Source: Steroidobacteraceae bacterium (GTDB lineage: Bacteria > Pseudomonadota > Gammaproteobacteria > Steroidobacterales > Steroidobacteraceae). From it: 35,792 bases of DNA. The notes beneath the pieces were generated by a model that did no database searches, was not told where the DNA came from, and was given only the letters and a program-made list of their open reading frames with translations. Positions 17,768 through 25,623 of this stretch are shown here, piece by piece (within the stretch, counting starts at the first letter, position 1; every line of letters starts with the position of its first letter). The stretch covers positions 2,501 to 38,292 of the forward strand of contig JALORP010000027.1 in assembly GCA_025458865.1 (NCBI GenBank). The letters run 5' to 3'. Made by a program: the position numbers and the translations under genes.

Positions 17768-18526
17768 ATGCTCGCCTGCGAGGGCCTCGACGTCCGCGTC
17801 GCGGGTCGCTGCCTCGTCCGATCGCTGACGGCCTCCTTCGGCCCGGGCCGGCTCGTGGCCGTGCTGGGCCGCAACGGGGTCGGCAAGACCCTCACGCTCC
17901 ACACCCTCGCCGGCCAGCGCGCGGCCGACGCCGGCGTCGTCACGCTCGACGGGCGCCCGCTCGGCGCCTGGCCCCGCCGCGCGCTGGCCCGCCGGCTGTC
18001 GCTGCTGCCGCAGTCGACCGAGGATCCTTTCCCGACCACGGTCATCGAGACGGCGCTGATCGGCCGCCACCCGCACCTCGGCTTCTGGCAGTGGGAGGGC
18101 CCCGCCGAGCTCGCGCTCGCCCGGCGGGCGCTCGCCGACGTGGACCTGGCGGGCTTCGAGTCGCGCGAACTGGACACCCTGTCCGGCGGCGAGCGGCGCC
18201 GCCTCGCGGTCGCCACGCTGCTGACGCAGGACCCGGGGATCTGCCTGCTCGACGAACCGACCAACCACCTGGACCCGGCGCACCAGCTCGCGGTGCTCGG
18301 GCAGTTCCGGCGCCGGGTGGATGCCGGCGGCACGGTGATCGCCAGCCTTCACGACGCGACGCTCGCGGCGCGCTTCGCCGACGCGGCGCTGCTGCTCTTC
18401 GGCGACGGCCGCTGGGAGTATGGGGACTTCACCCGGGTCGTGACGCCCACGGCGCTCGGCGCGCTGTACGGCAGCCCTGTGGCCGAGCTCGCCTGGCAGG
18501 GGCGGCGGGTATTCGTCGGCGCCTGA
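17768..18526 (+). CDS. FecE/BtuD-type ABC transporter ATPase
   Basis: Cytoplasmic ATPase for import of siderophores, heme or cobalamin. The 252-residue product has Walker A GRNGVGKT (34-41), signature LSGGERRR (about 139), Walker B ICLLDEPTNHLDP and an H-loop in ASLHDATLA. FPTTVIETALIGRHPHLGFW is typical of the FecE/BtuD subgroup that pairs with FecCD permeases. The only such permease in the window is at 9914, on the same strand but with fbpABC, tyrA and pdxH between. No periplasmic receptor gene is visible. GGGAA precedes the ATG at short spacing. Confidence 0.87.
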   Translation: MLACEGLDVRVAGRCLVRSLTASFGPGRLVAVLGRNGVGKTLTLHTLAGQRAADAGVVTLDGRPLGAWPRRALARRLSLLPQSTEDPFPTTVIETALIGRHPHLGFWQWEGPAELALARRALADVDLAGFESRELDTLSGGERRRLAVATLLTQDPGICLLDEPTNHLDPAHQLAVLGQFRRRVDAGGTVIASLHDATLAARFADAALLLFGDGRWEYGDFTRVVTPTALGALYGSPVAELAWQGRRVFVGA

Positions 18527-18546
18527 GGCGCCCCGCCCTCAGGCGC
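18519..18546. terminator. Bidirectional hairpin over two convergent stop codons
   Basis: GCGCCTGAGG (18519-18528) and CCTCAGGCGC (18537-18546) are perfect ten-base complements around an eight-base loop. Both stop codons, TGA at 18524-18526 and its minus-strand counterpart at 18539-18541, lie in the arms. It probably ends transcription from both sides, though no T-run follows. Confidence 0.5.
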
Positions 18547-19756
18547 TCTCGCGCCGCGGCGCTTCGAAGAAACCGGTGCGCATCTGCGCGTACTCGTCCT
18601 GCATGACGTGCACGCGGTCGCGGCCGGCGTCCTTCGCCGCATAGAGCGCCGCGTCGGCGAGCTGCACGAAGCCCTCCGGGCGGCGGCCCGGCGCGGGCTG
18701 CACGAGGGCGACGCCCACGGATACCGTCACCACCGGCGCGCAGCTGGACCCGGCGTTCGTGATGCCGAGGTTGCGCACCTCTGCCACGATGCGCTCGGCG
18801 AGCGCCGCGGCGTGCGCCCGCGTGGTGTCGTACAGGACGACCGCGAACTCCTCGCCGCCGTATCGCGCGACGAGGTCCAGCGGCCGACGCGCGCCCTGTG
18901 CGAGCAGGCCAGCGACCTGCTTGAGCACCTCGTCGCCAGCCTGGTGGCCGTAGCGGTCGTTGTAGGGCTTGAAGCAGTCGATGTCGATCATCAGCAGCGC
19001 CATCGGCCGCTGTTCCCGAATGCCCTGCTGCCAGGCCGCGTGCAGATGGGCGTCCAGGCAGCGGCGGTTGTGGATCCCGGTGAGCCCGTCCCGGTCGGCC
19101 ATCTCGGCGAGGAGCCGGGCCTCGAGCCAGGCGGTGCGCCGCGCGGCCTCGAGCGTGTACGCGACCGTGCCGCCGACGAGGTTGGTGATCGCCAGCAGGA
19201 GGACCTGGTAGGCGAACGCCTCCTGCGCCAGCCCGATGAGCCACGCGCCGGCCAGGAACGCCACGAAGCCGATCGCACCGGTCCGCAGCGCGCCGTAGAA
19301 CGACTGGCCCAGCAGGTAGTAGACGAACATCGTGGTGATGACCAGCACCGGGAACACGGACTGGCCCGCGTGACGCTCGCCGAGCAGCACGAGCGCGGTC
19401 ACGGCCACGACCACCGTCGGCGCCGCCACCGCAACGAGGGCGCGCAGCAGCCGCCCCGTGCCCGCCACCAGGGTGGCCGCGAAGCCAGCGGTGAGCAGCG
19501 GGAAGACGATCCCGTAGCGCAGCACCAGCGTCGGCAGGTCCGGCGGCGGCAGGATACGGTGGTGCATCGCGATGAAGGCGGCGGCCAGCACGACCGCCAG
19601 CAGGAAGCCGGTCCGCAGCTGGAGGCGGCCCTGCTCGAAATGGTCGCGCCAGTACTCCGCCTCGAGGCCCCGCTCGAACCTCAGCCAGAGGAAGCCGCGC
19701 CGGAGTTGCCCGGCCGCCGGCGAATCATGCAAGGGGTCCGCCGGTTGACCGGGCAT
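18539..19756 (-). CDS. Membrane-bound diguanylate cyclase (GGDEF)
   Basis: Predicted to synthesise cyclic di-GMP at the inner membrane. The 405-residue protein has a cytoplasmic N-terminus (FLWLRFERGLEAEYWRDHFE), about six membrane helices between residues 48 and 205, and a C-terminal GGDEF domain. The active site is GGEEF (300-304), with an inhibitory RPLD (291-294) five residues upstream. DGLTGIHNRRCLDAHL and LLMIDIDCFKPYNDRYGH complete the domain. The membrane part does not look like a named MASE domain, so the signal is unknown. Upstream by 18 bases is the small DPFEVWRTR gene, likely in the same operon. Confidence 0.9.
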   Translation of the reverse strand: MPGQPADPLHDSPAAGQLRRGFLWLRFERGLEAEYWRDHFEQGRLQLRTGFLLAVVLAAAFIAMHHRILPPPDLPTLVLRYGIVFPLLTAGFAATLVAGTGRLLRALVAVAAPTVVVAVTALVLLGERHAGQSVFPVLVITTMFVYYLLGQSFYGALRTGAIGFVAFLAGAWLIGLAQEAFAYQVLLLAITNLVGGTVAYTLEAARRTAWLEARLLAEMADRDGLTGIHNRRCLDAHLHAAWQQGIREQRPMALLMIDIDCFKPYNDRYGHQAGDEVLKQVAGLLAQGARRPLDLVARYGGEEFAVVLYDTTRAHAAALAERIVAEVRNLGITNAGSSCAPVVTVSVGVALVQPAPGRRPEGFVQLADAALYAAKDAGRDRVHVMQDEYAQMRTGFFEAPRRESA

Positions 19757-19774
19757 GCGCCGCCGCGTGCAGGC

Positions 19775-19966
19775 TCAGGACTGCGGCGGCTCGTCCGCGG
19801 GACCGGAAACGCGCGGCCGCGCGTCCCGGACGCGGGTCCGCCAGACCTCGAAGGGATCCCATCCGGCCGGCTTGCCGCCGCCCTCGATGGCATCGTCGTT
19901 TGCGGCGGGGACTTCGCCGCCTGCCGGCGCCGTCGTGTCGACCGGACCGTCCTTGGGAATCTTCAT
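19775..19966 (-). CDS. Small protein with DPFEVWRTRVRD motif
   Basis: A 63-residue acidic, proline-rich and probably largely disordered protein, too small for a known enzyme domain. The recognisable element is WDPFEVWRTRVRDARP at about residues 36-51; I recall short proteobacterial hypothetical proteins with a similar D-P-[FY]-E-V-W-x-T-R-[VI] stretch, but could not search for them here. The ATG is preceded by GGATG at workable spacing. It lies 18 bases upstream of the GGDEF gene and behind a TATACT -10 candidate, so it seems to head that operon. Function unknown; a short peptide motif like this often binds a partner protein. Confidence 0.6.
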   Translation of the reverse strand: MKIPKDGPVDTTAPAGGEVPAANDDAIEGGGKPAGWDPFEVWRTRVRDARPRVSGPADEPPQS

Positions 19967-19981
19967 CTGTCATCCATAAGC

Positions 19982-20003
19982 GTGCCGGAGAGGGAGTCGG
20001 CAC
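19982..20003 (-). other. Hairpin in the 5' leader of the small-protein gene
   Basis: GTGCCG and CGGCAC are perfect six-base complements around a ten-base loop, purine-rich on the plus strand. The hairpin lies between the TATACT hexamer and the start codon of the 63-residue gene, so it would form in the mRNA leader. Confidence 0.3.
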
Positions 20004-20015
20004 AGCGCTGGAATC

Positions 20016-20021
20016 AGTATA
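20016..20021 (-). promoter_or_regulatory. Candidate -10 element for the small protein-GGDEF operon
   Basis: On the minus strand TATACT (five of six consensus bases) stands 49 bases before the ATG at 19966. The -35 region is not convincing. Confidence 0.35.
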
Positions 20022-20045
20022 TGTCCGAGGTCCGGCTGCGGCCAG

Positions 20046-20067
20046 AGAAAATCCCGCGCCGGGCGGG
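20046..20067 (-). terminator. Rho-independent terminator of gshA
   Basis: On the minus strand a stem CCCGC/GCGGG with loop CCGGC is followed directly by ATTTTCTC. It begins 25 bases beyond the gshA stop. This is one of very few hairpins in the window with a T-run. Confidence 0.5.
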
Positions 20068-20091
20068 CGCTCGAATTATGTCAAGCGGACT

Positions 20092-21681
20092 TCAGCGCTG
20101 GTACCACGCAGCCACGAACTCCTCGAAGGACATGCGATCGGCCGACTCGATGCGCCGCTGCGCCTCGAGTGATTCGGCCGCCTCCTCCGCGAAGGACGCC
20201 ATCGTTTCCGGGTTGGGCGGATGCAGGTCGAGGAAGTACTGCTTGTGCCCGGCCGACATGCGCAATGCGAAACGGAAGAAGGACTCGCCGCTCTCGCGCA
20301 GCTCGCGAAGCATGCGCGCCGAAGCCGTGAGCTCGACGTCGTCGAGCTTCAGGCGCTGCGCCTCGAGCGCCGCGGCGTAAGGCCGCGCCGGGTCGCCTTC
20401 GTCGAGGATCTCGCACAGCCCGCGCATCTCGTCGAGCAGCTGCGCGGCCCAGGCCGCGAGCGGCTGCGGGCGCGCGTCGAGGTCGAGGGCGAGGCCGGGC
20501 CGGCGGCCCTCGCGCGCGACGCGCACGTGGTTGCCGTCGAGCGGGTGCTCCTCGGAACGCTGGATCGGCGGGCTGTCCTTGAGCACGCACAGCGCCGCGA
20601 AGGCCTCGAGGAAACGCATCTTGTTCTGGTTCACGCCAACCGGGTCGAAGGCGCTGACGTCGAGCGAGCGCAGCTCGACGTATTCCACGCCGGCGCGCCG
20701 CAGCGCGCGGGTCGGGCGCTCGCCGGAGCGCGCCGTGCGTTTCGGCCGGATGAAGCTGTAGTACTCGTTCTCGATCTGCAGCACGCTGTCGTTGAGCTGC
20801 CGCCACTCGCCATCCACCACCACGCCGAAGCGCGCGTAGTCGGGGCTGCGCGTGAAGACGAGGGACTCGAGGTCGCGCGTGTAGTCGTCGAGGGAGTTCA
20901 CGGAGACCGAGAAATCCGCCTGGCTGCTGTTGCGGTAGCCGAGGTCGCTCATGCGCAGCGAGGTCGCGTAAGGCCCGTACAGCGTGTGCGGGTCGAGCTC
21001 CTCGAGGCCCTTCGCCATCGGCCGGCCCTTGAAGAACGAGCGGCAGACCGCCGGCGAGGCGCCGAACAGGTACAGGATCAGCCAGCCATGCCGGCGGAAG
21101 TTCCGCAGCAGCGCGAAGTAGGCCTCGTCCACGAAGTCCTGCCCGCCGGTGCGCGACTGCCAGGCCTCCTGCAGGACGGGCCAGAAGCGCTCGGGGAACG
21201 AATAATTGAAGTGCACGCCGGCGATGGCCTGCATGACCCGCCCGTAGCGCAGGCCGAGCCCGCGGCGGTAGACGTGCTTCATCCGGCCGATGTTGGAGCG
21301 GCCGTACTCGGCGATGGGAATGCTCGCGTCGCCGTCGAGCGCGCAGGGCATGCTGGTGGCCCAAACGAGCTCGTCGCCGATGTGCTTGTAGACGAACTCG
21401 TGCAGGTCCACCAGGCACTGCAGCAGCTGCCAGGTCTCGGTGAAGGCCGGCGTGATGAGCTCGAGCAGCGCCTCGGAATAGTCGGTGGTGATGTGGCCGT
21501 TGGTCAGCGCGGAGCCCAGCGCAGCCGGGTGCGGCGTGGGCGCGATCCGCCCCTGCGGGGTGACCCGCAGCGACTCCTTCTCGATGCCCTTTCGGCCGCC
21601 GCGCAGCACGCCGCGCTCGCCGGAATTGACCAGCGCGGCGAGCCGACGCTCGAAGACGCGATCGATCCCTGCGACCGACAT
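20092..21681 (-). CDS. gshA: Glutamate-cysteine ligase
   Basis: ATP-dependent joining of glutamate and cysteine, the first and rate-limiting step of glutathione synthesis. The 529-residue product is the gammaproteobacterial type 1 enzyme (E. coli 518). Visible landmarks are RGGRKGIEKESLRV with its metal-binding glutamates, ITTDYSEALLELITP, AGVHFNYSFPERFW, GYRNSSQADFSVSVNSLDDY, and VEYVELRSLDVSAFDPVGVN. ATG 21681 has AGGGGA five bases upstream, so the start is firm, and an upstream in-frame extension to 21762 can be dismissed. It is divergent from the DUF2845 gene and has its own terminator. With cysB nearby it forms a thiol-metabolism neighbourhood. Confidence 0.95.
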   Translation of the reverse strand: MSVAGIDRVFERRLAALVNSGERGVLRGGRKGIEKESLRVTPQGRIAPTPHPAALGSALTNGHITTDYSEALLELITPAFTETWQLLQCLVDLHEFVYKHIGDELVWATSMPCALDGDASIPIAEYGRSNIGRMKHVYRRGLGLRYGRVMQAIAGVHFNYSFPERFWPVLQEAWQSRTGGQDFVDEAYFALLRNFRRHGWLILYLFGASPAVCRSFFKGRPMAKGLEELDPHTLYGPYATSLRMSDLGYRNSSQADFSVSVNSLDDYTRDLESLVFTRSPDYARFGVVVDGEWRQLNDSVLQIENEYYSFIRPKRTARSGERPTRALRRAGVEYVELRSLDVSAFDPVGVNQNKMRFLEAFAALCVLKDSPPIQRSEEHPLDGNHVRVAREGRRPGLALDLDARPQPLAAWAAQLLDEMRGLCEILDEGDPARPYAAALEAQRLKLDDVELTASARMLRELRESGESFFRFALRMSAGHKQYFLDLHPPNPETMASFAEEAAESLEAQRRIESADRMSFEEFVAAWYQR

Positions 21682-21709
21682 AAATGTCCCCTGGTGGGTG
21701 AAGGGCGGC

Positions 21710-21739
21710 ATTGTGCGCGTGCCCGTGGGCCCGCGTCGA
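21710..21739 (-). promoter_or_regulatory. Candidate gshA promoter
   Basis: On the minus strand TCGACG (21739-21734) and CACAAT (21715-21710) are 18 bases apart, each matching four of six consensus bases. The gshA ribosome site and ATG follow 28 bases later. Confidence 0.35.
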
Positions 21740-21794
21740 GCCTGGGCGCGGGCCGGGGCCATCGCCTTCAGTGCGGGTTCAGGCGGGCCCGGTG

Positions 21795-21800
21795 CACAAT
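21795..21800 (+). promoter_or_regulatory. -10-like hexamer six bases before the DUF2845 gene
   Basis: CACAAT, four of six consensus bases, ends exactly six bases before the ATG at 21807. The only purine-rich leader is GGGG, so the message may be leaderless. Confidence 0.3.
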
Positions 21801-21806
21801 GGGGCC

Positions 21807-22157
21807 ATGGTGCGAATCCTCCTCATCACGGGGCTGGCCCTGCTGGCGCTCGCGGCCGCCCCGGCGCAGGCCGAGGCCTTCCGCTGCGGCACTCGAATCG
21901 TCACCGACGGCGACAGCGCCGCGAAGGTGGTGGCCCTGTGCGGCGAGCCGACCGAGATCCGGCGCAGCGCGATCCTGCGCAGGCCCGTCCTGTGGCTCTA
22001 CGGCCGCCCGTACTACCTGTCGGACGACCTCGTCGAGGTGCCGGTCGAGACCTGGACCTACAACCTCGGACCGCACAAGCTCATGCGCCAGCTGCGCTTC
22101 GAGGACGGCGTCCTCGTCGAGGTCACGACGCTGGGCCACGGCTACAACGAACCATAG
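21807..22157 (+). CDS. DUF2845 exported protein
   Basis: A 116-residue protein with a clear signal peptide (MVRILLITGLALLALAAAPAQA, split after AQA). The mature part has FRCGTRIVTDGD, AKVVALCGEPTEIR and WTYNLGPHKLMRQLRFEDG, ending in LGHGYNEP; this is the DUF2845 pattern of small periplasmic proteins with two cysteines that could form a disulfide. Function is unknown. It is divergent from gshA and 67 bases upstream of cysB. Confidence 0.8.
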   Translation: MVRILLITGLALLALAAAPAQAEAFRCGTRIVTDGDSAAKVVALCGEPTEIRRSAILRRPVLWLYGRPYYLSDDLVEVPVETWTYNLGPHKLMRQLRFEDGVLVEVTTLGHGYNEP

Positions 22158-22163
22158 GACGGG

Positions 22164-22178
22164 CGCGGCCCGGCCGCG
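22164..22178. repeat. Short dyad upstream of cysB
   Basis: CGCGGCC and GGCCGCG flank a single central base just past the DUF2845 stop. It might be a weak terminator (five-base stem, five-base loop) or an operator, but such dyads are common at this base composition. Confidence 0.25.
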
Positions 22179-22212
22179 GGCGAAGGCCGAGCCAGCGGCC
22201 CGCCGCCTTGCC

Positions 22213-22218
22213 TATACT
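22213..22218 (+). promoter_or_regulatory. -10 hexamer six bases before cysB
   Basis: TATACT matches the -10 consensus at five of six positions and ends six bases before the cysB ATG. Transcription would start at or next to the A of the start codon. No ribosome site or clear -35 is present. Confidence 0.45.
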
Positions 22219-22224
22219 TCGACC

Positions 22225-23199
22225 ATGAAGCTGCACCAGCTGCGCTACCTCGCCGCGATCGTCGACAACGGCCTCAACATCACCGCGGCCGCCCGCGCGC
22301 TTCACACCTCCCAGCCCGGCGTCAGCAAGCAGATCAAGCTGCTGGAGGACGAGCTCGGTTTCGAGGTGTTCGAGCGCCAGGGCCGCACGCTGCGCCGGCT
22401 CACGCCCGCCGGCGAGCAGGTGGTGGCGCGCGCCCAGCGCATCCTGGAGGAGGCGCGCAACATCCGCCGCCTGTCCGAGGAAGCCCGCGACGAGAAGAAG
22501 GGCTCGATGTCCATCGCGACCACGCACACGCAGGCGCGCTACGTCCTGGCGGGCATCGTCAAGCGCTTCCGCGAGCAGTACCCGGAGGTGAAGCTGCACC
22601 TGCACCAGGGCACCTCGGAGCAGATCGCCTCGCTCGCCGCCGAGGACCGGGTGGATTTCGCGATCGCCACCGGCTCGCAGGAGCTGTTCCCGGGCATGGT
22701 GCTGATGCCCTGCTACCGCTGGCACCGCGACATCGTGGTCCCTAAGGGCCACCCGCTCGCCCGCATCGAGAAGCCGACCCTCAAGGACCTGAGCCGGCAC
22801 CCGGTGGTGACCTACGTATTCAGCTTCTCGGGGCGTTCGTCGCTGCCAGCGCTGTTCGAGCGCGCGCGGCTGCCGCTCGACGTGGCACTCACCGCACATG
22901 ATGCCGACGTCATCAAGACCTACGTCCGGCTGGGCCTCGGCGTGGGCATCATCGCCTGCATGGCCGTGACCGAGAAGGAAGACCCCGACCTCGCCGCGAT
23001 CGACGGCTCCCACCTCTTCCCCGAGCACGTGACCTGGCTCGGCGTGCGCCGCGGCCGCCTGCTGCGAGGGTACATGTACGACTTCATGCGGCTGTTCGCG
23101 CCGCACCTGTCGAGGCGGCTGGTGGAACAGGCCTTGCGCGCGGCGACACCCGAGGAGTCCGCGGCGCTGTTCGAGGACATCCGGCTGCCCCGCTACTGA
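22225..23199 (+). CDS. cysB: LysR-type regulator CysB
   Basis: Transcription factor controlling sulfate assimilation and cysteine synthesis, normally responding to O-/N-acetylserine. Exactly 324 residues, as in E. coli. The N-terminal winged helix (MKLHQLRYLAAIVDNGLNIT, then TSQPGVSKQIKLLEDELGFE) is CysB-specific. In the effector domain, ATTHTQARYVLAGIVKRF holds the ligand-binding TTHTQARY, followed by HQGTSEQIASL and the CysB-like VVTYVFSFSGRSS. The sulfur-regulon genes are not in the window, but gshA and a WCPNC lipoprotein are. The HerA-like ATPase gene starts 14 bases downstream. Confidence 0.93.
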   Translation: MKLHQLRYLAAIVDNGLNITAAARALHTSQPGVSKQIKLLEDELGFEVFERQGRTLRRLTPAGEQVVARAQRILEEARNIRRLSEEARDEKKGSMSIATTHTQARYVLAGIVKRFREQYPEVKLHLHQGTSEQIASLAAEDRVDFAIATGSQELFPGMVLMPCYRWHRDIVVPKGHPLARIEKPTLKDLSRHPVVTYVFSFSGRSSLPALFERARLPLDVALTAHDADVIKTYVRLGLGVGIIACMAVTEKEDPDLAAIDGSHLFPEHVTWLGVRRGRLLRGYMYDFMRLFAPHLSRRLVEQALRAATPEESAALFEDIRLPRY

Positions 23200-23213
23200 A
23201 CGCGGGATCGCGA

Positions 23214-25610
23214 ATGGACGATTTCGAGAAGCTCGGCGTCTTCTACCTCGGCCGCGAGTTCGACCCGGCCGCGTCCGCCGACGCGCCCCCTCCGGGGCCG
23301 CTGCTGTACGACTCCAAGGACCTCACGACGCACGCCGTCTGCGTGGGCATGACCGGCTCGGGCAAGACGGGCCTTTGCATCTCGCTGCTGGAGGAGGCCG
23401 CGATCGACGGCATCCCCGCGATCGTCATCGACCCGAAGGGCGACATCGCGAACATCCTCCTCGCCTTCCCCGACCTCAGGCCCGAGGACTTCGCGCCCTG
23501 GGTGGATCCGGCCGAGGCGGCGCGCAAGGGCGTGCCCGCGGCGGAGTGGCCCGGGCGCGTGGCCGACATCTGGCGCAAGGGCCTCGCCGAGTCCGGCCAG
23601 GACGGCGCCCGCATCCGCCGCTTCCGCGACGCCGTGGACATCGCCGTCTACACACCCGGCAGCGATGCCTGCCTGCAGCTTTCGGTGCTGCGCTCCCTGG
23701 CGGCGCCGGAGGGCGCGCTGGACGCCGCCGCGCTGCGCGAGCGCGTGAGCGGGGTCGTCTCGGGACTGCTGGGCCTCGTGGGCGTGCCGGCCGACCCGCT
23801 CAAGAGCCGCGAGCACATCCTGCTGTGCGCGATCCTGGAGGCCAGCTGGCGGGAGGACCGGGCCCTCGACCTCGCAGGGCTCATCGGCGCCATCCAGAAG
23901 CCGCCCTTCGACAAGGTCGGCGTTTTCGACCTCGAGACCTTCTTCCCGGCGAAGGACCGGCTCGGGCTGGCGATGGCGGTGAACAACCTGCTCGCCTCGC
24001 CGGGCTTCGGCGCCTGGCTCGAGGGTGAGCCGCTCGACATCCAGCGCCTGCTCCACACGCCCGAGGGCAAGCCCCGCATCTCGATCGTGTCCATCGCGCA
24101 CCTGGGCGACTCCGAGCGCATGTTCGTCGTGACGCTGCTGCTCAACGAGCTGGTCGCCTGGATGCGCGGCCAGCCGGGCACTTCCTCGCTGCGCGCTCTT
24201 TTCTACATGGACGAGATCTTCGGCTACTTCCCGCCCACGGCGATGCCGCCGTCGAAGCTGCCGATGCTGACGCTGCTCAAGCAGGCGCGCGCCTACGGCC
24301 TCGGCCTCGTGCTCGCGACGCAGAACCCCGTCGACCTGGACTACAAGGGCCTCGCCAATGCCGGCACCTGGTTCATCGGCCGGCTGCAGACCGAGCGCGA
24401 CAAGGAGCGCGTGATCGAGGGCCTGCAGGGCGCCCTCGCCGGAAGCGCCCTCGACCGGCCCGCGCTCGAGCGGCTGATGTCCGGACTGGGCCAGCGCGTG
24501 TTCCTGATGCGCAACGTCCACGACGACGATCCGGTGCTGTTCAGGACGCGCTTCGCGCTCTCCTACCTGCGCGGCCCGCTCACCCTGCCGGAGATCGGCC
24601 GGCTGATGGCCCCGCGCAAGGCCGCCGCACCGGCCGGGAGGCCCGCCGCGTCAGCAGCGGTCACGGCCGTGACCGCTGCGCCACGGCCGGCGCTGCAGGC
24701 CGGCATCGAGGAGATCTTCCTGCCGGCCACGCCGGGCCGCGGGCCGGTCACCTACCGTCCGCGCGTGGGCGCCGCCGTCCGGCTGCATTACGTGGATGCC
24801 CGGTCCGGCCTCGATGCCTGGCGGAACCTCGCGCTGCTCGCGCCGGTCGGCGAGGACGGCCGGCCCGCCTGGGACGAGGCGACGGAGCTTGCGTCGCTCG
24901 GCAGCGGCGGCACGCCCGTCGACGGCGCGGGCTTCGCAGACGTGCCGGCGGCCCTGCTGCGCGCGCCGACCTATGCCGCCGCAGGCAAGTCGCTGGCGGC
25001 GCACCTGCTCGAGCACGGCTCGTTGGAACTCCTGCGCTGCGCGCCGCTCAAGCTCGCCTCGCAGCCCGGGGAAACCGAGGGTGACTTCCGCGCCCGCCTC
25101 GCACACGCGCTGCACGAGAAGCGCGACGAGGAGGTCGCGAAGCTGCGCCAGAAGCACGCCGCGAAGCTTCGCACGCTGGAGGACCAGGTCCGCCGCGCCG
25201 AGGAGCGCGCGGAGCGCGAGCGCGCCCAGTACTCGCAGCGCAAGCTCGACTCCGCGGTCGCGCTCGGCGCCTCCGTGCTCGGCGCGATCTTCGGCGGGCG
25301 CCGCTCCGCCGCCTCGCGAGCCGGCACGGCCGCGCGCTCCGCCGGCCGCGCGTACAGCGAGAAAGGCGACGTCGCGCGCGCCGACGAGAACCTCGGGGTC
25401 CTGCGCCAGCGCCGCGACGAGCAGCTCGCCGCGATCGAGGCCGAGGCCGCCGCGCTGGCCGCGGGCCTCGATGCCTCGGGCATCGAGCTGGAGCGCATCC
25501 GCGTCGCGCCGCGCAAGTCGGACATCGCGGTGGGCCGCGTGCTGCTCGCCTGGGAACCCTGGCGCGTCGCCGCCGACGGCCTCCCGCAGCCCGCCTGGCA
25601 ACCTGCATGA
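23214..25610 (+). CDS. HerA/DUF87-like P-loop ATPase with coiled-coil tail
   Basis: A 798-residue protein of the HerA-FtsK superfamily. The ATPase core covers about 1-460: Walker A GMTGSGKTG (about 45-53), VIDPKGDIANIL, Walker B LFYMDEIFGYFP (about 329-340), and LATQNPVDLDYKGLANAGTW with GRLQTERDKERV, which includes a probable arginine finger. After an Ala/Pro-rich linker (465-495) comes a beta-rich region, a long charged coiled coil (about 635-690, KRDEEVAKLRQKHAAKL) and a small glycine-alanine segment LGASVLGAIFGG. NurA, Sir2 or other usual HerA partners are absent. Fourteen bases after cysB and 13 before the redoxin lipoprotein gene, it is probably co-transcribed with both. The role, perhaps moving DNA or protein, is not known. 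Confidence 0.8.
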   Translation: MDDFEKLGVFYLGREFDPAASADAPPPGPLLYDSKDLTTHAVCVGMTGSGKTGLCISLLEEAAIDGIPAIVIDPKGDIANILLAFPDLRPEDFAPWVDPAEAARKGVPAAEWPGRVADIWRKGLAESGQDGARIRRFRDAVDIAVYTPGSDACLQLSVLRSLAAPEGALDAAALRERVSGVVSGLLGLVGVPADPLKSREHILLCAILEASWREDRALDLAGLIGAIQKPPFDKVGVFDLETFFPAKDRLGLAMAVNNLLASPGFGAWLEGEPLDIQRLLHTPEGKPRISIVSIAHLGDSERMFVVTLLLNELVAWMRGQPGTSSLRALFYMDEIFGYFPPTAMPPSKLPMLTLLKQARAYGLGLVLATQNPVDLDYKGLANAGTWFIGRLQTERDKERVIEGLQGALAGSALDRPALERLMSGLGQRVFLMRNVHDDDPVLFRTRFALSYLRGPLTLPEIGRLMAPRKAAAPAGRPAASAAVTAVTAAPRPALQAGIEEIFLPATPGRGPVTYRPRVGAAVRLHYVDARSGLDAWRNLALLAPVGEDGRPAWDEATELASLGSGGTPVDGAGFADVPAALLRAPTYAAAGKSLAAHLLEHGSLELLRCAPLKLASQPGETEGDFRARLAHALHEKRDEEVAKLRQKHAAKLRTLEDQVRRAEERAERERAQYSQRKLDSAVALGASVLGAIFGGRRSAASRAGTAARSAGRAYSEKGDVARADENLGVLRQRRDEQLAAIEAEAAALAAGLDASGIELERIRVAPRKSDIAVGRVLLAWEPWRVAADGLPQPAWQPA

Positions 25611-25623
25611 GCGAAGACCCACG

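Noticed and set aside
20079-20084. Consensus TTGACA (minus strand) downstream of gshA
   Set aside because: No -10 hexamer stands 15-19 bases downstream, and the gshA terminator follows it; likely chance.
20221-23199. Plus-strand open frame of 992 codons
   Set aside because: Its first two thirds are antisense to gshA and in the wrong frame for DUF2845; only the part from 22225 (cysB) is real.
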